This document shows, in pieces, positions 9,268 to 17,616 of a stretch of DNA of 64,000 nucleotides. The stretch lies in the NCBI RefSeq assembly GCF_011927945.1, contig NZ_JAATJM010000001.1, positions 124,001 to 188,000 on the forward strand, in the 5' to 3' direction. Below the pieces are notes generated by a model. That model was not told the origin of the DNA. It was given only the letters and a program-made list of their open reading frames with translations, and searched no databases. Position 1 is the first letter of the stretch. The number at the start of each line of letters is the position of its first letter. This DNA comes from Brevundimonas alba. Lineage in GTDB: Bacteria; Pseudomonadota; Alphaproteobacteria; Caulobacterales; Caulobacteraceae. The position numbers and the translations under genes were made by a program.

Positions 9268-9450
9268 ATGAATTTAGCGACCGGGCATATTCTGAACGAC
9301 GGCGATGTGGTGGTTACGGACGCCGATCCGGGCGGCCGCTACACCGTAGTCGCCGTTCACGAGAGCAAGGCCTGGATCCGCGAACTGGCCGGGGAACGTG
9401 AGATGATCGTCGATCACCACCGCTGCGCGCCCGCCCTCCTGCTGAACTGA
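9268..9450 (+). CDS. small KAW-motif protein, second copy
   Basis: A 60-residue protein of unknown function whose ATG is preceded by GGAG at a good distance. The segment YTVVAVHESKAWIRE, followed by a charged loop and DHHRC, parallels FTVIAVNGDKAWVRN and LVRCRK in the protein at 7621, so the two are paralogues; this one lacks the alanine-rich tail. The opening VVVTDADPGG looks like a beta hairpin. The gene ends directly against the stop of the convergent aldolase gene at 9451, with no bases between. No catalytic residues are apparent. Confidence 0.7.
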   Translation: MNLATGHILNDGDVVVTDADPGGRYTVVAVHESKAWIRELAGEREMIVDHHRCAPALLLN

Positions 9451-10086
9451 TCAGCCTTTCCGGTTTTTCCAGGCCTGCACGAACGCCGCCGCCGCGTCGC
9501 CCGGCTCGGCCGCGCTGCGTCCCGGCTTGAAGATCGCCGATCCGATCCCGAAGCCCGAAGCTCCCGCGCCTACCCATGTCGGCACGCTCGCTGGATCGAC
9601 GCCCCCCACCGCATAGACGCGCGTCGCCGCCGGCAAGACTGCTCGCACGGCCTTCAGCCCGCCGGGACCGGCGATCTCGGCCGGGAACAGCTTCAGCACA
9701 TCGGCCCCCGCACCGAGAGCCACGAACGCCTCCGAAGGCGTGAAGAAGCCCGGCATGGACAGCAGCCCCGCCGCCTTCGCCGCCCGGATGACCTCGGCGT
9801 TCGTGTTCGGCGAGATGACGATCTGGCTTCCGGCCCTGGCGACGTCCGCCACCGCCGTGGGCGTAAGCACCGTGCCGGCTCCGACCACCGCCCGGCCGTC
9901 CAGCGCATCGCGCAGCCGCCGGATGCTATCGAGCGGCTCGGGCGAGTTCAGCGGCACCTCCAGACACCGGAACCCGGCGGCGACGATCGCCTCACCGACC
10001 TCCACCGCCTCGTCCGGCTTCAGCCCCCGCAGGATGGCGACGAGGGGCAGGTCGTCGAGAATGGCCAGCATCTCGGCGTCGGTCAT
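9451..10086 (-). CDS. dgoA: 2-dehydro-3-deoxy-6-phosphogalactonate aldolase
   Basis: This 211-residue member of the KDPG/KDPGal aldolase family splits 2-keto-3-deoxy-6-phosphogalactonate into pyruvate and glyceraldehyde 3-phosphate, the last step of oxidative galactose breakdown. Family blocks are LPLVAILRGLKPDEA, the catalytic-Glu segment CLEVPLNSPEP, VVGAGTVLTP, and DVLKLFPAEIAGP, which carries the Schiff-base lysine. The LNSPEP motif and RGLKP favour the galactonate form over KDPG aldolase, which fits the kinase next to it. The start codon overlaps the dgoK stop as ATGA; an upstream in-frame start would add five residues inside dgoK. Confidence 0.9.
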   Translation of the reverse strand: MTDAEMLAILDDLPLVAILRGLKPDEAVEVGEAIVAAGFRCLEVPLNSPEPLDSIRRLRDALDGRAVVGAGTVLTPTAVADVARAGSQIVISPNTNAEVIRAAKAAGLLSMPGFFTPSEAFVALGAGADVLKLFPAEIAGPGGLKAVRAVLPAATRVYAVGGVDPASVPTWVGAGASGFGIGSAIFKPGRSAAEPGDAAAAFVQAWKNRKG

Positions 10087-10946
10087 GTGCGGGCCTCCCA
10101 AATGCGCCAGAGGCCGCGGGCGGTGACCTCCGCGGCGTCATGAATGTCGGCATGGCCAAGGCCCGCGATCTCCATCGCCCGAGCATAGCGCCGCGTCAGG
10201 GCTGCGGCTCCGATGAGCGCCAGCGCCTGCCCCCTCGCCTCGTCGGCCTGGGCCGCGATCTCCGCGCCGATCAGCAGGCCCGACAGATAGTCCGGCGCCG
10301 TCTCCGGCGTCAGCCGTCCGGCCAGAAAACCCACGCGAACCGAGAACAGCGCCGCGCTCAACGCCGGTTCCGCCAGCCCCCGCTCGACTCCCCGTCGGAA
10401 CGCTGCGTCGTCAGGCCGTGTGTCAGTCCCGCCGCCGGTCAGGATCGTCCCCTCCTGGACCGCCGCGTAGAGCTCTCCGGTGGCGAAGGTCCGGAAGGCT
10501 GCAATCCGCCCGATCTCCAGCCGCACCCATTTGCTGTGCGTGCCGGGAGCGATAGCCCATCCGTCTACACCGGCATCCATGAGCCCCATCATCTGGGTCT
10601 CCTCGCCGCGCATGACGTCCGAGAGGCCTCCCGGCCCCATCTCTGCCACCCCCGGCACGATAAAGACCTCGCGCTTTGGGTCGGGCCTCACCAGCGCGGC
10701 GGCGAGATCGGTCAGCGACGCCGGGCAGGGCGCGTACGGCGCCTCCAGCCACCGCCCCTTCGCGCCCGCCATGCCGCAGATCAGCACCGGCGCCTCCGCC
10801 AGCCAGTCTCCCGCGACCTCCTCCAGCACACCGGCGAAGGCATCGCTCGTCAGTTCGCCGGCCCCGCGCGGATCGGCGCGCTCTTCCAGCACCCTTCCGC
10901 CCACCGCGAGCCGCATCACCCGGACATTGCTGGTGCCCCAGTCCAC
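10083..10946 (-). CDS. dgoK: 2-dehydro-3-deoxygalactonokinase
   Basis: DgoK phosphorylates 2-keto-3-deoxygalactonate with ATP. The protein has the ASKHA-type phosphate motif DWGTSNVR at the very start, then MRGEETQMMGL, APGTHSKWV and TGELYA, all typical of the family. The first canonical start (GTG at 10946) gives 287 residues but cuts the first beta strand, since the codons just upstream read ALIG and complete the usual ALIGVDWGTS opening. The frame is open back to a TGA at 11007-11009 with no ATG, GTG or TTG. A GGAGG lies five bases before an in-frame ATC at 10991, and a CTG lies at 10970. The true start is probably one of these non-standard codons. It overlaps dgoA by four bases in one operon. 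Confidence 0.88.
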   Translation of the reverse strand: MDWGTSNVRVMRLAVGGRVLEERADPRGAGELTSDAFAGVLEEVAGDWLAEAPVLICGMAGAKGRWLEAPYAPCPASLTDLAAALVRPDPKREVFIVPGVAEMGPGGLSDVMRGEETQMMGLMDAGVDGWAIAPGTHSKWVRLEIGRIAAFRTFATGELYAAVQEGTILTGGGTDTRPDDAAFRRGVERGLAEPALSAALFSVRVGFLAGRLTPETAPDYLSGLLIGAEIAAQADEARGQALALIGAAALTRRYARAMEIAGLGHADIHDAAEVTARGLWRIWEART

Positions 10947-10988
10947 CCCGATGAGGGCGGTCGTCTCCAGTGCGGACGGGGAATGGGA

Positions 10989-11001
10989 GATGGCGGCCTC
11001 C
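10989..11001 (-). promoter_or_regulatory. strong ribosome-binding site placed before an ATC codon of dgoK
   Basis: On the minus strand GGAGG (11001-10997) is followed by five bases and ATC (10991-10989), in frame with dgoK. This is the same geometry as at 7916-7928. Starting here would restore the first beta strand of DgoK, which the first canonical GTG removes. Confidence 0.45.
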
Positions 11002-11144
11002 GGCGCTCAGGTGCAGCAGGCAAAGTGCGTGAACCCGCGCAATGTTCATCCCTCGCGATCAGCCTGAACCCGACGACGCAGCCGGCGTTCACATCAGCAC
11101 CGGCGGCGGCCCTGAACCGCGCGACGTCGAGCGAGGGAACAGGC

Positions 11145-11903
11145 ATGGCCGCCATCTATCCGGACCTGTCAGGCAAGGTCGTCATCGTCACCGGCGGCGC
11201 GGGCGGCATCGGCGAGGCCATTGCCCGCAGCTTTGTCCGTCAAGGCTGCAAGGTCGGCGTCCTCGACCTCGACGCCGAACGGGGCCGCAGGCTGCAAGAG
11301 GAACTGGCCGATGGTGACGGAACCCTCCGCTTCGCCGCCTGCGACCTCACCGACATCCCGGCTCTCAAGGCCGCCATCGCAGATCTGCGCGCCGCCCTCG
11401 GCCCCGTCGACGTCCTGATCAACAACGCCGCCAACGACCAGCGGCATGCCACCCTCGAGGTGACGGAAGACTACTGGGACGGCCGCATCGCCGTGAACCT
11501 GCGCCACCAGTTCTTCGCCGCCCAGGCCGTCCTGCCCGACATGATGGAGAAGCAAGGGGGCGTGATCCTCAACATGGGATCGAACTCCTGGATGATCGGC
11601 CAGGGCGGCATGGCGGCCTATACCGCCTGCAAGTCCGCGGTGCTTGGCCTGACCCGGTCGCTGGCGCGCGACTTCGGACCCCACGGCGTGCGGGTCAACG
11701 CCGTCGCCCCCGGCTGGATCATGACCGAGCGCCAGCTTGAACTCTGGGTCACGCCGGAGACCGAGAAGGAAATCTACCAGCGCCAGTGCCTGAAGCGGAA
11801 ACTGGTCCCCGACGACATCGCCCGCTTCGTCGTCTTCATGGCGTCGGAGGACGCCGGCGCCTGCACCAACCAGCACTATGTCGTCGACGGGGGCTGGGTC
11901 TGA
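11145..11903 (+). CDS. SDR-family sugar dehydrogenase, probably galactose 1-dehydrogenase
   Basis: A 252-residue short-chain dehydrogenase. The Rossmann motif TGGAGGIG is at residues 16-23, NNAAND marks the NAG-type loop, and the active site reads NMGSNSW followed by YTACK (Tyr-x-x-x-Lys). The C-terminal [10 protein letters not shown] block is standard for the classical family. The product is predicted to oxidise an aldose to its lactone with NAD(P). The neighbours (lactonase, dehydratase, DgoK, DgoA) point to D-galactose, but arabinose or xylose dehydrogenases of this family look alike. The ATG has a GAGGGAAC ribosome site before it. The stop overlaps the next start as TGATG. Confidence 0.85.
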   Translation: MAAIYPDLSGKVVIVTGGAGGIGEAIARSFVRQGCKVGVLDLDAERGRRLQEELADGDGTLRFAACDLTDIPALKAAIADLRAALGPVDVLINNAANDQRHATLEVTEDYWDGRIAVNLRHQFFAAQAVLPDMMEKQGGVILNMGSNSWMIGQGGMAAYTACKSAVLGLTRSLARDFGPHGVRVNAVAPGWIMTERQLELWVTPETEKEIYQRQCLKRKLVPDDIARFVVFMASEDAGACTNQHYVVDGGWV

Positions 11904-13690
11904 TGGCCGACAAGCCCCTGCGCTCGCGGGCGTGGTTCGACAATCCGGACAACCCGGACATGACCGCCCTCTATCTGGAGCGGTATCTCAACTACGGCCT
12001 GACGCGGGGCGAGCTGCAGTCTAACAAGCCGATCATCGGCATCGCCCAGACCGGCTCCGACCTCGCCCCCTGCAACCGACACCACCTCGTCTTGGCCGAG
12101 CGGGTCCGCGACGGCATCCGGGCGGCGGGCGGCATCCCCATGGAGTTCCCGGTCCACCCGATCCAGGAGACCGGCAAACGCCCCACCGCCGGGCTGGACC
12201 GCAACCTGGCCTATCTGAGCCTTGTCGAGAGCCTCTACGGCTATCCGATCGACGGCGTCGTCCTGACCATCGGCTGCGACAAGACCACCCCCGCCTGTCT
12301 GATGGCCGCCGCCACGGTCGACATGCCCGCCATCGCCCTGTCGGTCGGCCCCATGCTGAACGGCTGGCACGAGGGCAAGCGCACCGGCTCTGGCACCATC
12401 ATCTGGAAGGCCCGCCAGATGCTGGCGGCCGGCGAGATCGACTACGACGGCTTCCTCGAGCTCGTGGCCTCGTCCGCACCGTCGGTCGGCTACTGCAACA
12501 CCATGGGCACGGCGACGACGATGAACTCGCTGACCGAGGCGCTGGGCATGTCCCTGCCCGGCTCCGCCGCCATCCCCGCGCCCTACCGCGAACGGGCGCA
12601 GGTCGCCTTCGAGACCGGTCTGCGCATCGTCGACATGGTGCGCGAGGACCTGAAGCCATCCGACATACTGACCCGCGACGCCTTCCTCAACGCCATCGTC
12701 GTCAACTCGGCCATCGGCGGCTCGACCAACGCCCCCATCCACCTGACCGCCCTCGCCCGCCATGTCGGCGTCGACCTGCCGCTCGGAGACTGGGAGACCC
12801 ACGGCCTGCATGTGCCGCTGCTGGTCAACCTCCAGCCCGCCGGAGAGTATCTGGGCGAGGACTATTTCCACGCCGGCGGGGTACCCGCCGTGCTCGCCGA
12901 ACTGATCGGCCAGAACCTGATCCACACCGATGCCCTGACCGTCACCGGCCGCACCCTCGGCGAAAACTGCGCCGGCAAGACCAGCATCCTGCCCGACGTC
13001 ATCCGCCCCTTCGGCGATCCGGTGAAGACCGAGGGCGGGTTCAAGATCTTCACGGGCAACCTGTTCAACTCGGCCATCATGAAGCTGAGCGTGATCAGCC
13101 CCGAGTTCCGCAACCGCTACCTGTCCAACCCCGACGACCCGAACGCCTTCGAAGGAGAGGCCGTCGTCTTCGATGGTCCCGAGGACTACCATCACCGCAT
13201 CGATGACCCGGCTCTGGGGATCACCGAGACCAGCCTGCTGTTCATGCGCGGCGCCGGCCCTATCGGCTATCCGGGCGCGGCCGAGGTCGTGAACATGCGG
13301 CCCCCGGCCTATCTGATCAAACAGGGTGTCCACGCCCTCGCCTGCATCGGCGATGGGCGGCAGTCGGGGACTTCCGGATCGGCCTCGATCCTCAACGCTT
13401 CGCCCGAGGCGGCGGCAGGCGGCGCCCTGGCCCTGCTGCGCACGGGCGACCGGGTTCGCATCGACCTCAACACCGGCCGCGCCGACGTGCTGATCCCGGA
13501 TGAGGAACTGGCGGAACGGCGCGCGGCGCTGGAGGCGGGTGGCGGCTATGCCTATCCGCCCCACCAGACGCCCTGGCAGGAAATCCAGCGCGGCATGGTC
13601 AGCCAGCTGGAGACGGGGGCGGTGCTCGAGCCCGCCGTCAAATACCGCCGCATCATCGACCGCTTCGGCCCGCCCCGCGACAGTCACTGA
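11903..13690 (+). CDS. IlvD/EDD-family sugar-acid dehydratase, probably galactonate dehydratase
   Basis: This 595-residue enzyme dehydrates an aldonate to a 2-keto-3-deoxy acid. The iron-sulfur ligands expected for the family are Cys57 (APCNRH), Cys125 (GCDKTTP) and Cys198 (GYCNTMG), almost the same spacing as in Caulobacter D-xylonate dehydratase XylD, which this protein resembles throughout ([20 protein letters not shown] at the start, [13 protein letters not shown] and [20 protein letters not shown] later). The next step here is DgoK and DgoA, so galactonate is the likeliest substrate; xylonate or arabonate remain possible. It lies one base into the dehydrogenase stop and is surely co-transcribed with it. 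Confidence 0.87.
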   Translation: MADKPLRSRAWFDNPDNPDMTALYLERYLNYGLTRGELQSNKPIIGIAQTGSDLAPCNRHHLVLAERVRDGIRAAGGIPMEFPVHPIQETGKRPTAGLDRNLAYLSLVESLYGYPIDGVVLTIGCDKTTPACLMAAATVDMPAIALSVGPMLNGWHEGKRTGSGTIIWKARQMLAAGEIDYDGFLELVASSAPSVGYCNTMGTATTMNSLTEALGMSLPGSAAIPAPYRERAQVAFETGLRIVDMVREDLKPSDILTRDAFLNAIVVNSAIGGSTNAPIHLTALARHVGVDLPLGDWETHGLHVPLLVNLQPAGEYLGEDYFHAGGVPAVLAELIGQNLIHTDALTVTGRTLGENCAGKTSILPDVIRPFGDPVKTEGGFKIFTGNLFNSAIMKLSVISPEFRNRYLSNPDDPNAFEGEAVVFDGPEDYHHRIDDPALGITETSLLFMRGAGPIGYPGAAEVVNMRPPAYLIKQGVHALACIGDGRQSGTSGSASILNASPEAAAGGALALLRTGDRVRIDLNTGRADVLIPDEELAERRAALEAGGGYAYPPHQTPWQEIQRGMVSQLETGAVLEPAVKYRRIIDRFGPPRDSH

Positions 13691-13702
13691 CCTGCTGGGC
13701 GG

Positions 13703-14557
13703 CTACAGCTTCACCAGCGACGGCGGCAGGCCCGGCGTCTCCATCCGCATCCTGAACAGTCCACCCAAGGTCGGCTGCTCAGCCCGCCGATGCCCGTTCG
13801 CCAGCCAGGCCGTGGTGCAATACAGCGTCCGCAGGTCCTCGCCCCCGAACGCCGGCTTGGTCACCGTCACCACCGGGAACGGGATCACGCCCAGCCGCTC
13901 CCCCTCGGGCGAGTAGCGCGCCACCCCCGAGCCGTTGAACAACCCGACGTGCAGCACCCCCGCCGAGTCCACCGTCAGCCCGTCCGGGTACCCATCCTCT
14001 ACCTCCACGAACAGCCGCTTGCGGCTCAGCACTCCAGCCGCATGGTCGAAGGCGTAGATGCGCCGCTCCGTCGTATCGTTGTGATAGAGCGTCCGCCCGT
14101 CCGGGCTCAGCGCCGGCCCGTTGGTGACCCGATAGCCGTCGTCGTGCCTCGTGATCTCGCCGCGATGATAGCGATACAGCGCCCCCGAAACCGTCTCCTC
14201 GCTGTCGTCCATCGAGCCGAACCACAGCGACCCGTCGGGCGCGACGAAGCCGTCGTTGAGCCGGTTCTGCGGCCGGTCCGGCTCGACCTCGGCGATCCTC
14301 TCGAACACGCCCGTCGTCGGATCGAACCGGTGCAGCCCGGTCCGCACGCCGCAGACCAGGGAGCCGTCCTCGGCCGGCAGGGCGAACCCCGTCTGATCCG
14401 GCGTGTCCCAGGACGCCCGCGAGCCGTCCTCGCCATAGCGGTGCAGCTTCCGCCCCTTGATGTCCACGAACCACAGACACCGGTCGCGCGCCGACCAAAC
14501 CGGCCCCTCGCCGAGTTCGGCCTGCAGGTCCCAGACGAGTTCAGGCTGTTCCGGCAT
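13703..14557 (-). CDS. SMP-30/gluconolactonase-family lactonase, probably galactonolactonase
   Basis: A 284-residue six-bladed propeller of the SMP-30/Gnl/LRE type. The metal-binding signatures are ELGEGPVW near the N terminus, NRLNDGFVAPDG, VTNGPALSPDGRTLY and YPDGLTVD. It opens the lactone made by the sugar dehydrogenase to the free acid used by the dehydratase. There is no signal peptide, so it is cytoplasmic. It runs convergent to the dehydratase gene, with 12 bp between the two stops, and lies downstream of galM on the minus strand with an 11-bp gap. Confidence 0.87.
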   Translation of the reverse strand: MPEQPELVWDLQAELGEGPVWSARDRCLWFVDIKGRKLHRYGEDGSRASWDTPDQTGFALPAEDGSLVCGVRTGLHRFDPTTGVFERIAEVEPDRPQNRLNDGFVAPDGSLWFGSMDDSEETVSGALYRYHRGEITRHDDGYRVTNGPALSPDGRTLYHNDTTERRIYAFDHAAGVLSRKRLFVEVEDGYPDGLTVDSAGVLHVGLFNGSGVARYSPEGERLGVIPFPVVTVTKPAFGGEDLRTLYCTTAWLANGHRRAEQPTLGGLFRMRMETPGLPPSLVKL

Positions 14558-14568
14558 GCGGGCTCCGA

Positions 14569-15660
14569 TCAGCGGGTGAAGAAGCGAAACCGGATGCGGT
14601 TCCGGTAGACCTGCCCCGGCTCCAGCCGGATCGAGCCGAAGGCAGGCTGGTTCGGCGTGTCGGGAAACATCTGCGGCTCCAGCACCACCGCATCCCCCTG
14701 CCGGTACAGACGCCCCGACTTCCCGGCCACCGTCCCGTCTAGGAAATTGCCCGAATACATCTGCACCCCCGGCTGATCCGACGACAGCTCCATCACGCGC
14801 CCGGACACCGGATCCTCCAGCACCGCGATGACGCGCGGCTCCGCGGCCGGCTCCCGGCTCACCACCCAGTTGTGATCATAGCCCCGGCCGATCGCGATCT
14901 GCTCGTCCCCCGCCTCCCGCACCCGCAGCCCGACCGGCGTCGGCGCGCGAAAATCGAACGGCGTGCCCTCCACCGATCGGAACTCCCCTGTTGGAATCGC
15001 GGTGGCGTCTGTCGGCAGAAACTCGTCCGCGAACAGGGTCAGACGATTCCCCATCGCCCCTTCCGGCGCGCCCTCCCCGGCCATGTTCCAGTAGGCGTGG
15101 CTGGTCACGTTCACCACCGTCGGCCGGTCCGTCGTCGCCGTGTAGTCGATGGCCAGCACACCGCCGGCTCTCAGACTGAAAGCCGCCGTGACCGTCAGTT
15201 CACCCGGATAGCCTTGGTCGCCGTCGGGACTGACGCATCGAAGCGTGACGCCCGGCTCGTCACCGTCGCGCACCTCGACGATGTCCCAGGTCCGCCGGTC
15301 CAGCCCCTCCGCCCCGCCATGCAGCGAGTTCGGTCCGTCGTTCGTCGGGACCTCGTACGTCTGACCGTCCAGCACAAACCGCCCCCGCGCCACCCGGTTT
15401 GCCACCCGCCCGACCGTCACGCCCATGTAGGCCGTGCTGGCGAGGCATTCCTCCAGCGACGAGAAGCCGAGCGCGACATCGGCCATCCGTCCCTCACGGT
15501 CCGGCACGATCACGGACTGGATCGCCGCCCCCAGGTTGAGGATGCGAACCCTCACCCCCGCTGCGTTGGTGAGGGTGACTGCCTCCACCGCTTCGCCGGA
15601 CGGTGTCACGCCGAACTCCGCTCGCAAGGCGCCTGCGGCAGACTGAGAGTCAGGATGCAT
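14569..15660 (-). CDS. galM: aldose 1-epimerase (mutarotase)
   Basis: This 363-residue enzyme interconverts alpha and beta anomers of galactose or related aldoses so that dehydrogenase or kinase can use them. Family motifs are NSLHGGAEGLDRRTW, the catalytic histidine in VTSHAYWNM, GRGYDHNWV and the catalytic glutamate in VVLEPQMFPD. No signal peptide is seen, unlike periplasmic GalM forms. It is first in a minus-strand pair with the SMP-30 lactonase, and both serve the oxidative galactose route around them. Confidence 0.92.
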   Translation of the reverse strand: MHPDSQSAAGALRAEFGVTPSGEAVEAVTLTNAAGVRVRILNLGAAIQSVIVPDREGRMADVALGFSSLEECLASTAYMGVTVGRVANRVARGRFVLDGQTYEVPTNDGPNSLHGGAEGLDRRTWDIVEVRDGDEPGVTLRCVSPDGDQGYPGELTVTAAFSLRAGGVLAIDYTATTDRPTVVNVTSHAYWNMAGEGAPEGAMGNRLTLFADEFLPTDATAIPTGEFRSVEGTPFDFRAPTPVGLRVREAGDEQIAIGRGYDHNWVVSREPAAEPRVIAVLEDPVSGRVMELSSDQPGVQMYSGNFLDGTVAGKSGRLYRQGDAVVLEPQMFPDTPNQPAFGSIRLEPGQVYRNRIRFRFFTR

Positions 15661-15740
15661 CGGAAGCCTTCGGACTGCCCGTCGCCGCCGGCTTCAGCCG
15701 CGGCCCGACAGCACAACCCTTTGCGCGCCGCCGGGTTTCG

Positions 15741-15974
15741 CTACCTCGCCAGCCGCGAAGAGTCGGGCCGCTCCACCGGCCGCAGCTGCGGAACATCGCA
15801 ACGCTGCTCCCGGCAATGCCACATCAGCCTCAACAGCAGGCCGGCGAGCGACAACAGCGCCCCGCCGCCCAGCGCCGCCCGCACAGCCGGATCGGCATCG
15901 GCCTGCATCCACGACGCCGCCGCCAGCAGGCTGAGACCAAGGATCGAGAACAGATACGCCGCCGTCTTGAGCAC
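15741..15974 (-). CDS. small two-helix membrane protein
   Basis: This 77-residue product starts at GTG with GGAG six bases further up. It has two hydrophobic helices, the first AAYLFSILGLSLLAAASW and the second GGGALLSLAGLLLRL, followed by a short cytoplasmic-type tail with HCREQRC, two cysteines spaced by four residues. I do not recognise the family. It lies alone on the minus strand between galM and the plus-strand small genes. Confidence 0.6.
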   Translation of the reverse strand: MLKTAAYLFSILGLSLLAAASWMQADADPAVRAALGGGALLSLAGLLLRLMWHCREQRCDVPQLRPVERPDSSRLAR

Positions 15975-16131
15975 TTTTTACTCCGTCATCGGATGGATTT
16001 CGCGAACCGCGCAGAGCCGGAACTGTTCCCGAGCCGGCGATGCCGCGTCATACGACGGCTCTCCGTGGCCTTCCCGACATAGGAACCGACGCTACGCCAC
16101 CCGCTTTAGAGGCTCTCGAAAGGAGACGCCC

Positions 16132-16338
16132 ATGGCGGAATTCACGGTCAAATTCATGGGGATCGGAACAGCGCCCCTTCGCGCCGAGCGGCTCTCGGCG
16201 CCCAATGCGCACGAGGCCCGGCAGGTGGCGGCGCAGCGCATCGGCTCAAGCCGCACCTTTGCCCGCGCCCTGGTCTACGAAGGCGCCGACCTCCGCTTCG
16301 AAATCGACAAGACAGGGTACAGCCGTGCCGCTGTTTGA
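16132..16338 (+). CDS. small hypothetical protein
   Basis: A 68-residue protein with AAAGGAG just before its ATG. It reads as a beta-alpha-beta unit: EFTVKFMGIG, a helix APNAHEARQVAAQRIG, then ALVYEGADLRFEI. There is no signal peptide and no membrane segment. It overlaps the next small gene by 14 bases, so the two are translated together. It stands before galE on the same strand. The function is unknown. Confidence 0.65.
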   Translation: MAEFTVKFMGIGTAPLRAERLSAPNAHEARQVAAQRIGSSRTFARALVYEGADLRFEIDKTGYSRAAV

Positions 16339-16501
16339 GAACGAGGCCCGGCCATACCGGGAGCTGCTTCTCAGGGCCGAGCAGCTGCGCTACCGCGCCT
16401 CTGAGGCGCCGACGCCCCGCGTCCGTGAAAAGCTGAGCCATCTCGCCGGCCAGTACGAAGCCATGGCGCGGCGCGGCCTCGAAGCAGGGCCCGACCTGTG
16501 A
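16325..16501 (+). CDS. small helical hypothetical protein
   Basis: A 58-residue, mostly helical protein starting at GTG inside the end of the previous gene. Its core is YRELLLRAEQLRYRASE, then VREKLSHLAGQYEAMA. From memory, small proteins of this pattern (a short NEARPYRE-like start, then a helix pair) are common in Caulobacterales and rhizobia and have no known role. The ribosome site is weak, which fits translational coupling to the upstream gene. Galactose epimerase follows after 83 bases. Confidence 0.62.
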   Translation: MPLFENEARPYRELLLRAEQLRYRASEAPTPRVREKLSHLAGQYEAMARRGLEAGPDL

Positions 16502-16584
16502 CCGGCCCCACTCTGGTCCCCTTCCCCCAGCAGGAACTGTCGCGCTTTCCAACCAGTTACGCAGAACCTGAGCAGGAGAATTCT

Positions 16585-17616
16585 ATGTCGGACGCGCGGC
16601 GGGTGCTGGTCACGGGCGGAGCGGGCTACATCGGTTCGCATACGGCCAAGGCGCTGGCCAAGGCGGGCCATCTGCCGGTGGCCTTCGACGATCTGAGCAA
16701 CGGCCATACTGAAGCGGTGCGCTGGGGCCCGCTCGTCATCGGCGACGTGCGTGATCCGGCGGCAGTCGAGGCCTGCATGCGCGAGCACCGCATCGACAGC
16801 GTCATCCATTTCGCCGGGCTGATCGAGGTCGGCCGCTCGGTCGTCGAGCCCGACATCTTCTGGGACGTGAACCTGAACGGCGTGGCCTCGGTGCTGAACG
16901 CCATGCGCGCCTGCAATGTGGATCGCCTGGTCTTTTCGTCGACCGCCGCCGTCTACGGACAGCCCGACGTCGCCTCGCTGGACCCGCTGGCCGAGACCCT
17001 GCCGACCCAGCCGATCAACCCCTATGGCGACAGCAAACTCGCCGCCGAACGGCTGATCGCAGCCCATGCCCGGGCCTTTGGCGTCAAGGGCATCGCCCTG
17101 CGGTATTTCAACGCCTGCGGAGCCGATCCCGACGGCGAGATCGGCGAAGCGCACCAGCCCGAAAGCCATCTGATCCCGCTGGCGATCGAGGCCGCCCTCG
17201 GGCTCGGTCCGGCGCTCACCGTCTTCGGCCAGGACTTCCCCACGCCCGACGGCTCCTGCATCCGCGACTACATCCATGTCGCCGATCTGGCCGACGCCCA
17301 TGTGCGGGCGCTCGGCGCCGATGTGGGCGACGAAGGCTTCGCCGCCATGAACCTCGGCGTGGGCCGGGGCCGCTCGGTCCTCGAAGTCATCGAGGCGGTC
17401 AGCGCCGCCGTCGGCCACGCGACGCCGTATTCCGTGGGCCCCCGGCGGCCCGGCGACCCCGCCTGTCTGGTGGCCAATCCGGAGCGTGCGCAAGCCCGCC
17501 TCGGCTGGACGCCCCGCTACACCGATCTGGAAGAAATCGTCGCCACCGCCGTGGCGTGGCGCCGAGCGCCGGCGTTCGGCCCGAGGCTGCTCGACAGCCC
17601 GAAGGAGGTCGCGTGA
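16585..17616 (+). CDS. galE: UDP-glucose 4-epimerase
   Basis: A 343-residue extended SDR that interconverts UDP-glucose and UDP-galactose. It has the NAD motif TGGAGYIGSH at residues 10-19, SSTAAVYG with the catalytic serine, NPYGDSKLAAE with the catalytic tyrosine and lysine, RYFNACGADPDG, and GSCIRDYIHVADLADAH. Its stop overlaps the GTG of the GH1-like gene, which is followed by the glycosyltransferase/UDP-galactopyranose mutase fusion. It therefore probably supplies UDP-galactose for galactofuranose synthesis rather than serving the oxidative breakdown pathway. Confidence 0.95.
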   Translation: MSDARRVLVTGGAGYIGSHTAKALAKAGHLPVAFDDLSNGHTEAVRWGPLVIGDVRDPAAVEACMREHRIDSVIHFAGLIEVGRSVVEPDIFWDVNLNGVASVLNAMRACNVDRLVFSSTAAVYGQPDVASLDPLAETLPTQPINPYGDSKLAAERLIAAHARAFGVKGIALRYFNACGADPDGEIGEAHQPESHLIPLAIEAALGLGPALTVFGQDFPTPDGSCIRDYIHVADLADAHVRALGADVGDEGFAAMNLGVGRGRSVLEVIEAVSAAVGHATPYSVGPRRPGDPACLVANPERAQARLGWTPRYTDLEEIVATAVAWRRAPAFGPRLLDSPKEVA

